Origin: DATGZX01 sp035296965
Lineage (GTDB): Bacteria > Planctomycetota > Planctomycetia > Gemmatales > Gemmataceae
DNA: 64,000 nucleotides
Assembly: GCA_035296965.1 (NCBI GenBank)
Contig: DATGZX010000132.1
Span: 7,710 to 71,709 of the forward strand
Direction of reading: 5' to 3'
A program made the translations under genes and the position numbers. This document shows positions 8,335 through 15,074 of the stretch, piece after piece (position 1 is the first letter of the stretch; each line of letters opens with the position of its first letter). Under the pieces are notes generated by a model that worked only from the letters and a program-made list of their open reading frames with translations, searched no databases and was not told the DNA's origin.

Positions 8335-9630
8335 ATGACCCGAAAGACATCCATCGCTCGTCGCCGGTTCGTCCGAGCGGCGCTTGGCGCCGGTTTCTGT
8401 GGACCGGCGCTGCTTTCCTCGCTGGCCTGGGGAGCGCCGGGGCGCAGCGCGAACGAGCGCATCAATCTGGGCTTTATCGGCGTGGGAGTGATGGGTCGCG
8501 GCCATGTGCATAGGTTTGCCAATTATCCGGACGTGCAGATCGTCGCCATCTGCGACGTGGTCGCCGAACGGCGGCAGGACGCCGTGAAGTTCGTCGAAGA
8601 ACGCAACGCCAAGCGCAAAGACAAAGGAGCCGTCCCACGCTGCAAGGAGTACAAAGATTTTCGCGCGCTGCTGGATCGCAAGGATATCGATGCCGTCGTC
8701 ATCGCCACGCCGGATCATTGGCATGCGCTGGCGTGTGTATTCGCGGCGCGGGCGGGGAAAGACATTTATTGCGAAAAACCGCTGACACACGCAATCGCGC
8801 AAGGCCGGAGGGTCGTGGATGCCGTTCGGGAGCATAAGATCATCTTTCAGGCCGGCAGCCAACAACGCAGCGAATTCGGCGGCAAGTTCCATTATGCCGC
8901 CGAATTGGTCCGCAACGGCCGGATTGGCAAGATCAAAACGGTTCGGATTGGCGTCGGCGGTCCGGCCGTACCCTGCGATTTGCCGGAGCAGCCGATTCCG
9001 CCCGGTACAGATTGGGACATGTGGGTAGGTCCCGCCGTGTTTCGCCCTTACAACGAGATCCTGTGTCCCAAGGGGGTGCACACGCACTTTCCCGCCTGGC
9101 GCAGTTATCGCGAATACGGCGGCGGCGGCCTGGCCGACATGGGGGCCCACCACTTTGATATCGCCCAGTGGGCACTCGGCATGGACGAGAGCGGCCCCGT
9201 GAAGATCGATCCGCCGCCGGGCCAGGAGACGACCGGCCTGAAATACACTTATGCGAACGGCATCGTCATGTTTCATGGCGGTCCCAGTGGCTGCACTTTC
9301 GAAGGGACGGAAGGGACGATTTACGTTGATCGCGACCGCCTAGAAAGCAAGCCGGTAGATATCGTCAAGCAGCCGATCCGCACGAAGGACGTGCATTTGT
9401 ATCGCGCGACCGACCATCACAAGAACTGGCTGGAATGCATCCGGAGCAGGAAACAACCGATCTGCCCAGCCGAGGTCGGCCAGCGCTCCGCGACGATTTG
9501 CCATCTGGGAAACATTGGTTACCGGCTGCGCCGTTCCTTGCGATGGAATCCGCTTGAGGAGCGCTTTATCGATGACGCGGAGGCAAACAAGCTCGTCGAT
9601 GAAGAGCTGCGCACTCCGTGGAAAGGGTAA
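8335..9630 (+). CDS. Gfo/Idh/MocA family oxidoreductase with TAT-type signal
   Basis: A 431-residue protein. The N-terminus (TSIARRRFVRAALGAGFCGP..) is a twin-arginine export signal ending near residue 38. The Rossmann domain follows: INLGFIGVGVMGRGHVHRF with the GxGxxG NAD(P) loop, the conserved EKP in DIYCEKPLTHAI, then the C-terminal substrate domain with YREYGGGGLADMGAHHFDIAQWAL. Planctomycetes carry dozens of exported members that probably act on sugars or sugar acids in the periplasm using a pre-bound cofactor. Start at 8335 rather than 8314 because AAAGGA is placed 7 bases before it. The next gene begins 74 bp downstream on the same strand and may be co-transcribed. Confidence 0.95.
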   Translation: MTRKTSIARRRFVRAALGAGFCGPALLSSLAWGAPGRSANERINLGFIGVGVMGRGHVHRFANYPDVQIVAICDVVAERRQDAVKFVEERNAKRKDKGAVPRCKEYKDFRALLDRKDIDAVVIATPDHWHALACVFAARAGKDIYCEKPLTHAIAQGRRVVDAVREHKIIFQAGSQQRSEFGGKFHYAAELVRNGRIGKIKTVRIGVGGPAVPCDLPEQPIPPGTDWDMWVGPAVFRPYNEILCPKGVHTHFPAWRSYREYGGGGLADMGAHHFDIAQWALGMDESGPVKIDPPPGQETTGLKYTYANGIVMFHGGPSGCTFEGTEGTIYVDRDRLESKPVDIVKQPIRTKDVHLYRATDHHKNWLECIRSRKQPICPAEVGQRSATICHLGNIGYRLRRSLRWNPLEERFIDDAEANKLVDEELRTPWKG

Positions 9631-9703
9631 AGGCGCGTGCGAAAAGGGTGCAACGCCAGCTGCCCTGCTCCGATCTTTCCTGACAACCGCTGGAGAATAT
9701 GAG

Positions 9704-10579
9704 ATGTGGCGCTATGCGATTGCCCTGGGCCTTTTGGCAGCTTCGTTGGCCAGACCATCCCTGGGAGCGGATGCATTCGACCGCTACATGAACCCGGTGC
9801 TGGCCAAGGTGCCGACTGCGGCGGGCGTTAAGGAGGTCAAGCACTTGACCGCGGAGGAGATTACCGACAACGACCGCATCCTTCCGGGAATGACGGGAGC
9901 GTTCCTCGTCGTCAAGACGAACGGGGGCCGGTTCAGCAAGCTGCTCGTACAGGCGGCTCGACAAAGAGTCGACAATTCCGCGCCGGTTCCTATTCTCTTG
10001 ATCGAGAGGTTCGTCACCTACCGAGAAGCCCAGGAACAAATGGTCGTGGCCAGCGGTCAGCGCGTGGATCTTTTCTCCGGGTTTCGACTGAACCTGGACA
10101 TCGGCCAGATTGTCCCACAGGAATTGGCTGCCGATCTTCGCTTCGTTGCGGATGGCGCCAAGGTTTATGTGGAGCCGGTGAACAAGGCCAGCCTGTATTT
10201 GCTTACCAAGCCACTGGCCGAGGCCGCTCCCAAGAAGACCGCCAAGGTTGTGGTCGGCGAAACGTTTGAGCCGCGCTATTTCGCGGGGAGTTACAAACTT
10301 TACGACGACGGCCGGCGCACGGGAAACTTGACGTTGCGAGTAGCCGCCGACGGCGAGGTGACAGGCGGGTACTACTCGGAAAAAGACGGCAGGAAATATG
10401 CGGTGAACGGCAAGATCGGCAATCCCCGGCACACCATCCAGTTCACGGTGACGTATCCCCGCTCGGAACAGACTTTCCAGGGTTGGCTCTTTACGGGCAA
10501 CGGCAAGGCGATGACCGGTTATTCGCGCGTGCAGGATCGCGAAACCGGTTTCTATGCGGTGCGGGTTGAGGATGAATGA
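9704..10579 (+). CDS. Secreted hypothetical protein
   Basis: A 291-residue protein with a signal peptide (MWRYAIALGLLAASLARPSLGA). I do not recognise the family. The N-terminal half is alpha/beta-like and mentions no catalytic motif (LLVQAARQRVDNSAPVPILLIERFVTYREA). The C-terminal ~100 residues look like a beta-barrel sheet domain: YFAGSYKLYDDGRRTGNLTL, VTGGYYSEKDGRKYAVNGKI, HTIQFTVTYPRSEQTFQGWL, reminiscent in rhythm of avidin or lipocalin-type strands, but this is only a visual resemblance. Start at 9704 follows a GGAG about 8 bases before it. The first hairpin repeat of the left array begins only 7 bp after its stop codon, so the repeats form the 3' end of its transcript. Confidence 0.8.
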   Translation: MWRYAIALGLLAASLARPSLGADAFDRYMNPVLAKVPTAAGVKEVKHLTAEEITDNDRILPGMTGAFLVVKTNGGRFSKLLVQAARQRVDNSAPVPILLIERFVTYREAQEQMVVASGQRVDLFSGFRLNLDIGQIVPQELAADLRFVADGAKVYVEPVNKASLYLLTKPLAEAAPKKTAKVVVGETFEPRYFAGSYKLYDDGRRTGNLTLRVAADGEVTGGYYSEKDGRKYAVNGKIGNPRHTIQFTVTYPRSEQTFQGWLFTGNGKAMTGYSRVQDRETGFYAVRVEDE

Positions 10580-10585
10580 CTAGTT

Positions 10586-10900
10586 GATGCCACGGCCTTG
10601 AGCCGTGGTACTTCACGCTGGTCTCTACCCTGTTGACCGAAGAATTCCTTTGGATGCCACGGCCTTGTGCCGTGGTACCTCACGTTGGTTCCTACTTCGG
10701 GATGTCGGAAGATCTCTCTTGGATGCCACGGCCTTGCGCCGTGGTACTTCACGTTGGTATCTACTCCCCGGCTTGCGCCGTACCCCTTGGTGATGCCGCG
10801 GCATTGCGCCGTGGTCCCTCACGCTGGTTTCTGCTCGCTCGCTGGCGCTCCTGGTTTTCTGGATATCCCCCGTATCTTGGTTCCTCTCGCTGGTTTCTAA
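10586..10900 (+). repeat. Left hairpin-repeat array (REP/BIME-like)
   Basis: Four 43-bp units at 10586-10628, 10653-10695, 10722-10764 and 10792-10834, plus a degenerate fifth from 10862 to 10900. Unit starts are 67, 69, 70 and 70 bp apart. Each full unit begins GATGCC, contains a 7-bp stem CCACGGC / GCCGTGG around a 5-nt loop (CTTGA, CTTGT, CTTGC), then T(A/C)C(C/T)TCACG(C/T)TGGT and ends CTAC or similar. The fifth unit has lost the stem but keeps TCGCTGGTTTCTAA, and its CTA is the complement of the transposase stop codon. Linkers of 24-27 bp vary but usually end in CTTTG/TCTTG. Confidence 0.9.
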
Positions 10901-11763
10901 CCATCCGCCGCCCGCCTACTCCAGTCGCAGAGGTATTTCTGAACCTGAGGTGACGCCAGGTCTCCGTAGCTGCCAATATAGGCACTCGGCTGCCAAAGCC
11001 TTCCAACTCCGGCAGCAATCGCCACATGGGGAAACCGCTGACCGATGACTTCCTGCCCGCTGTTCATCAATGCTCGAACCAACTCCGAAGGACACAACCC
11101 CGGATGAACGCGCACCGCCAGATGGACATGATCGGGCAGAAACGAGACCTTCAGCAGCGCGAAACGCAACTTTACTTGGAGGGCGGACCAAGCTTCGGTC
11201 ACCACGCGCGCTTCGTCCACAGCAAAGACCCCGCGGCGCCCCATGACCGACAAAACCAAATGAAACTGAAGGAATGTAAACGCGTGCTTGGCTCGCACCT
11301 GACTTTCGATCTCGGCAGAAGGAACAAATTGCTCCACGAATATCGGTGGCAGGATCCGATCTCCGTAGCTGTGATGTTGGCCCTGTCCGCTTAGATACTG
11401 GTCAATTTGCGCGCGCGTACTCTTGCCTGCCGTACAAGCAAAATACCCCTTGCCGAGGAGGTTGCGAGCTTGCTCCAGAGCCAGGGCCTTCCTCAGCCAC
11501 AGGCTGGTCCTGCCCTTGAGTTTGCTGGCACAGGCGGAAAGAGATTCGCTCGGTTTCAGACTTACCAGTACGCGAACTTGAGTCGGATCGCTTGCGAATT
11601 CCAGGACATGGATATCATGTTCGGAAACAAGATCCCTGAAGGTTGCCAAATCAAGGTCTGCGAGCGGGTGGTAGGGCCGAAGGCAGGAAGTACTCCAATG
11701 GAGGTAGCAGTGATAGCAATAGGCGAAGCGAAGCTCATCTGCGGAGTATTCTTGCATGCGCAT
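10897..11763 (-). CDS. Double-domain Y1 (HUH) transposase-like protein, IS200/RAYT type
   Basis: A 288-residue protein made of two Y1-transposase-like halves. The N-terminal half (about 10-130) follows the IS200 TnpA pattern: VLVSLKPSESLSACASKLKG at 65-84, LLGKGYFACTAG near 102-113 and the catalytic-type tyrosine Y123 in IDQYLSGQ. However the HUH position reads Q62-V63-R64 instead of H-x-H. The C-terminal half (about 155-288) has an intact HVH at 212-214 in SFLPDHVHLAVRVHP, LWQPSAYIGSYGDLASPQ, and a second tyrosine Y277 in VQKYLCDW. Y1 enzymes normally work as dimers or single-domain RAYT monomers that nick and join single-stranded DNA hairpins; this chain could be a fused pseudo-dimer. It is flanked by hairpin-repeat arrays, its likely substrates. 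Start ATG 11763 (or 11757) has no strong ribosome site. Confidence 0.85.
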   Translation of the reverse strand: MRMQEYSADELRFAYCYHCYLHWSTSCLRPYHPLADLDLATFRDLVSEHDIHVLEFASDPTQVRVLVSLKPSESLSACASKLKGRTSLWLRKALALEQARNLLGKGYFACTAGKSTRAQIDQYLSGQGQHHSYGDRILPPIFVEQFVPSAEIESQVRAKHAFTFLQFHLVLSVMGRRGVFAVDEARVVTEAWSALQVKLRFALLKVSFLPDHVHLAVRVHPGLCPSELVRALMNSGQEVIGQRFPHVAIAAGVGRLWQPSAYIGSYGDLASPQVQKYLCDWSRRAADG

Positions 11764-11864
11764 GGGGAGCGCCTTTTAGGGAGCCGATGCGGGAAAGATG
11801 CGGACCATTGTTACCTAGGGTCGGATGCGCTGCAATGGGCTGAAAGGTGGGAATACCCCGCGGA

Positions 11865-12165
11865 GCAGAAGCCAGCGTGAGGGACCACGGCACAAGGCCG
11901 TGGCATCCAAGATAGCTCTAGGGACGTCAAGCAGAGTAGAAACCAGCGTGAAGGACCACGGCGCAAGGCCGTGGCATCGGGGAGGATGGGGGAGTTAGTC
12001 GCGGGGTAGAAGCCAGCGTGAGGGACCACGGCACAAGGCCGTGGCATCCAAAAGAGCTCTTCCGACTTCCCGCAGTAGAAACCAGCGTGAGGGACCACGG
12101 CACAAGGCTGTGGCATCAACAAAGCCGAGAGGGACCACGGCCGGAGGCCGAAGTATTGATGGACC
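11865..12165 (-). repeat. Right hairpin-repeat array (REP/BIME-like), inverted relative to the left array
   Basis: Four 43-bp units at 11865-11907, 11936-11978, 12006-12048 and 12075-12117, starts 71, 70 and 69 bp apart, plus a partial unit near 12127-12165. On the plus strand each reads G(T/C)AGAA(A/G)CCAGCGTGA, then GGACC, the stem CCACGGC...GCCGTGG and ends GGCATC, i.e. the reverse complement of the left-array unit. The linker between units 3 and 4, read on the minus strand, closely resembles the linker between left units 2 and 3 (shared CGGGA.GTCGGAAGA.CTCT), so the arrays share an origin. The array begins only 10 bp after the purH stop codon on the minus strand and about 100 bp upstream of the transposase start. 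Confidence 0.9.
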
Positions 12166-12174
12166 AGCCGCCAA

Positions 12175-13755
12175 TCAATGCCGAAAATGTCGGATGCCCG
12201 TGAGCACCATGGCCATGTCGTGCTCATCGCAGGCCTGGATGGAATCCTGATCGCGCATCGAGCCGCCGGGTTGAACGACGGCCGTCACTCCTGCCTTGGC
12301 CGCTTCGTCGATGTTATCTCGGAACGGAAAGAAGGCATCGGAAGCCATCACGCTCCCGCGGCTGCGCTCTGCGGACTTGCGTGACGCCAGGTGCACGGAA
12401 TCGACCCGGCTCATTTGGCCGGCGCCGACGCCGACCAGCATCCCACCTTTGGCAAAGACAATCGCATTACTTTTCACGTGTTTGCAGACCTTCCATGCGA
12501 AACGGAGATCGGCAAGCTCCCCGGCCGAGGGGGCGCGCTTGGTCACGACACGCATCCCGGCAAAATCGTCGGCGGGCGCGTCGCCCGTTTGCACCAGCAG
12601 CCCGCCGGCAACGCGCCGGTAATCGAGCGAAACGGTCTTTCCCGCTGCCGAGGCGAACGGACCCGCCTCTAAAAGGCGAACGCTCTTCTTCCAGCTTGGC
12701 CGGGTTGTCAGCAATTGAAAGGCTGCCGAGCTGAAGCTGGGAGCGATGATGCATTCGACGAAGCGGTTCGGCTCGGTCACCTGCAGCGCGGTGGCTTCAT
12801 CCACTTCGCGATTGAATCCCAGGACTCCGCCATAAGCGCTCAGAGGATCGCCTTCGTAAGCCTTGCGAAATGCTTGTTCAAGAGTGGCGCCGATGGCGGC
12901 TCCGCAGGGATTATTGTGTTTTACCACGATAGCCGCCGGCTCGGTGAACTCGCCGGCGAGCCGGAGCGCGCTATCCAGGTCGAGGATATTGTTGAAGGAC
13001 AATTCCTTGCCGTGCAAGGCCCGGGCGGTGGCGACCGACGCTTCCGGGAAGCCTGGCTCGATGTAGAAGGCCGCTTTTTGGTGCGGGTTTTCACCATAGC
13101 GCAAGAGCATGCCCCGCTGAAAGCTCAAGCCAAGATGTTCCGGAAATTCTCCTGTGCCCGCGCGTGTGGCGAAATAACTGGTAATCGCTGCATCGTAGGC
13201 GGCGGTGCGCGCGAATGCTGCTGCGGCAAGACGCTCCCGGGTTGCCAGGCTTAATGCGCCGGCGTGCGCACGCAGCTCTTCGATCAGGGCCCCGTACTGG
13301 CTCGGGTCGGTGACGATGGCGACGTCGTGGAAGTTCTTCGCGGCCGCACGCACCATGGTCGGCCCGCCAATATCGATGTTCTCGATGATGTCCTCGGGCG
13401 TGCTCTCCGGACGAGCCACGGTGGCTTCGAAGGGATAGAGGTTGCAGACGATCAGGTCGATCGGTGCAATCTTGTGCTCTTGCAGGGTTGCCATGTGCTG
13501 CTTGTTGTCGCGCACGGCGAGAATGCCGGCATAAACGCGCGGGTGCAAGGTCTTGACCCGGCCATCGAGGATCTCGGGAAAACCGGTTTCTTGAGAGATG
13601 TCGCGCACCTGTAGCCCGGCCGATTCCAGCGCTTTGCGGGTCCCGCCGGTGGAAATCAACTCCACGCGGAACTCGGCCAAAACCCTGGCCAAATCGACAA
13701 GGCCGGCCTTATCGCTGACACTCACGAGCGCGCGCCGAATCATGCGATCTGCCAT
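12175..13755 (-). CDS. purH: Bifunctional AICAR formyltransferase / IMP cyclohydrolase
   Basis: A 526-residue cytosolic enzyme catalysing the last two steps of purine synthesis: formylation of AICAR with 10-formyl-THF, then ring closure to IMP. The N-terminal cyclohydrolase domain shows RALVSVSDKAGLVDLARVL, ISTGGTRKAL and VKTLHPRVYAGIL. The transformylase domain has IVVKHNNPCGAAIG (KHxNPCG), LRYGENPHQKAAFY and ends with DAFFPFRDNIDEAAKAG, VVQPGGSMRDQ and GIRHFRH, the standard C-terminus. Length is normal for the family. GGAGGAAGG lies 10 bases before the ATG. It is separated from upstream tilS by a strong GC hairpin; downstream it runs into the right hairpin array. Confidence 0.98.
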   Translation of the reverse strand: MADRMIRRALVSVSDKAGLVDLARVLAEFRVELISTGGTRKALESAGLQVRDISQETGFPEILDGRVKTLHPRVYAGILAVRDNKQHMATLQEHKIAPIDLIVCNLYPFEATVARPESTPEDIIENIDIGGPTMVRAAAKNFHDVAIVTDPSQYGALIEELRAHAGALSLATRERLAAAAFARTAAYDAAITSYFATRAGTGEFPEHLGLSFQRGMLLRYGENPHQKAAFYIEPGFPEASVATARALHGKELSFNNILDLDSALRLAGEFTEPAAIVVKHNNPCGAAIGATLEQAFRKAYEGDPLSAYGGVLGFNREVDEATALQVTEPNRFVECIIAPSFSSAAFQLLTTRPSWKKSVRLLEAGPFASAAGKTVSLDYRRVAGGLLVQTGDAPADDFAGMRVVTKRAPSAGELADLRFAWKVCKHVKSNAIVFAKGGMLVGVGAGQMSRVDSVHLASRKSAERSRGSVMASDAFFPFRDNIDEAAKAGVTAVVQPGGSMRDQDSIQACDEHDMAMVLTGIRHFRH

Positions 13756-13797
13756 AAGCCGACTGCCTTCCTCCTTAGGCGAGGGGCAGCTAATAAT

Positions 13798-13830
13798 CTC
13801 CCCTCTCCCCCGAAGCGGGGGAGAGGGGAG
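13798..13830. repeat. GC-rich hairpin, 15-bp perfect arms
   Basis: Perfect inverted repeat with arms 13798-13812 (CTCCCCTCTCCCCCG) and 13816-13830 around AAG. It lies between purH start and tilS stop, so it would form at the end of the tilS transcript or in the purH leader. No T-run follows on either strand. The sequence belongs to the CCCCTCTCCC/GGGAGAGGGG family seen also at 17649, 23597 and 36434. Confidence 0.85.
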
Positions 13831-13877
13831 AACAATCGCTGCCGCGCGCCTTAGCGCGGGTGCGTTTCATTCAGATC

Positions 13878-14921
13878 TTATGAAGCGGGTCCGCACAGGA
13901 CCACGCGCTCGCGGGCGACGGCGCGGATGCCGCCGGGCAAATCAACGGCCGCCGATTCTCCCAGCACCAATCCGGCCAGGAGGTCCCAGTCCCGGAATCC
14001 CATTTCTCCCATCGGCCAGCCTTCCCGCTGCCAGATGGACCGGAAGGCTTCACGCACATGATGCCTTGGAAAGAGCGCCAAACGCGATTTGTCGAGCACC
14101 ACGCGGTTGCCTGCTTTTGGCAGTTCTGCCTGGGCCAAGATCGCCTGAGCCACTGCCTCCAGATCCGCGGCGGCTTCCGAAGCCTGGCTGGCCAGATGGC
14201 CTAAGAGCGAAACGATGGCCGGGTTGTAGCAATCGGCGAGGTGGGGCAGCAACTCGTGACGGAGGCGGTTGCGCGTGTACTTCAGATCGCTGTTCGAGCT
14301 GTCCGATCGATACGGTTGGCGCTTCTCTTCCAGGTAAGCCAAAACGTCCCCTCTGCGAACGTGTAAAATGGGCCGAACCACCTCGACGCCGGCTGCGAGC
14401 ACGTGCCGGGGGGCGATGCCGCTCAATCCTCTTAACCCGGTGCCACGCAAGAGATGATGGAGAACCGTCTCGGCCTGATCGTCGGCAGTGTGACCTGTCG
14501 CCACGAAGGGAATCGCCAGGTCCTTGGCAAGCCGGGTCAGCCAGTCGTAGCGTGCGCGCCGGGCGATGTTTTCCACATTGGCGCCCTCCTCCCGGGCTAG
14601 GCTGCCAATGTCGACGTTTTCGCAGCGCAGCTCCAATCCCAGCGTGCCGGCCGCATTCATCGACTCGTGGAGCTGGTGGACGAACGCTTCGTCCCCATCG
14701 CTCTCCTGGCCACGGAGCCTGTGGTTGAGGTGGGCGATCACGAAGATGCTGTCGCGTATCTTGCTAGGGTCGCGTTTGCGCGCGTGCAAAGCTGCCAAGG
14801 CACACAGCAGAGCCACGCTGTCGGGGCCTCCGGAAACGGCCACGATCATTCGATCGAGGCTGATGGCATACCGGTCGAGGAACTGTTCGATCGCTCGGAT
14901 GAGGGGGGAAGCCGATTTCAC
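13878..14921 (-). CDS. tilS: tRNA(Ile)-lysidine synthetase
   Basis: A 347-residue enzyme that uses ATP to attach lysine to the wobble C34 of the CAU-anticodon tRNA-Ile, changing its codon and charging identity. The PP-loop signature SGGPDS is at residues 30-35; further N-type ATPase landmarks are IAHLNHRLRGQESDGDE and ARRARYDWL..FVATGHTADDQAETVLHHLLRGTGLRGLSG, typical of TilS. The C-terminal domain is shorter than in E. coli, as in many bacteria. The start codon is GTG (14921), preceded by GAGGAG at good spacing. It is upstream of purH on the same strand with a 122-bp gap containing a GC hairpin. Confidence 0.95.
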   Translation of the reverse strand: MKSASPLIRAIEQFLDRYAISLDRMIVAVSGGPDSVALLCALAALHARKRDPSKIRDSIFVIAHLNHRLRGQESDGDEAFVHQLHESMNAAGTLGLELRCENVDIGSLAREEGANVENIARRARYDWLTRLAKDLAIPFVATGHTADDQAETVLHHLLRGTGLRGLSGIAPRHVLAAGVEVVRPILHVRRGDVLAYLEEKRQPYRSDSSNSDLKYTRNRLRHELLPHLADCYNPAIVSLLGHLASQASEAAADLEAVAQAILAQAELPKAGNRVVLDKSRLALFPRHHVREAFRSIWQREGWPMGEMGFRDWDLLAGLVLGESAAVDLPGGIRAVARERVVLCGPAS

Positions 14922-15074
14922 CGGTTAGCTCCTCGACAATGGGTACAATGCGTTCATTGTAATCGGAGTCCTGCGTTGTTGTCTGATCTGCCCGGCGTGA
15001 TCTGACTTTGTCCGCCGAGGCTGCGAAAGCTGAAAAGGCAATCGAATCAGGAACTGATCCATGATGATGTGAAC

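Larger units (their letters stand above)
10586..12165. mobile_element. REPtron-like unit: double-Y1 transposase gene between two inverted hairpin-repeat arrays
   Basis: The unit consists of a left array of five repeat units (10586-10900), the transposase-like gene on the minus strand (10897-11763) and a right array of five units (11865-12165). The repeats in the two arrays point in opposite directions. The layout recalls RAYT genes flanked by REP sequences. It sits between the convergent 3' ends of a secreted-protein gene and purH, a neutral insertion place. I cannot tell the exact outer boundaries, and no target duplication is visible. Confidence 0.7.

Noticed and set aside
7991..8350. Minus-strand frame of 119 codons
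   Set aside because: Competing frame in the same interval, no ribosome site, and it overlaps the start of the Gfo/Idh/MocA gene.
11407..11880. Plus-strand open frame of 157 codons
   Set aside because: It is antisense to the transposase gene, lacks a ribosome site and has no family-like sequence.
10586..12117. Repeat arrays resembling CRISPR (43-bp repeats, 24-28-bp spacers)
   Set aside because: Repeats are hairpins with variation between units, linkers are partly similar to each other (left 2-3 and right 3-4), arrays are short and opposite in direction, and no cas gene is present. A REP/BIME array fits better.
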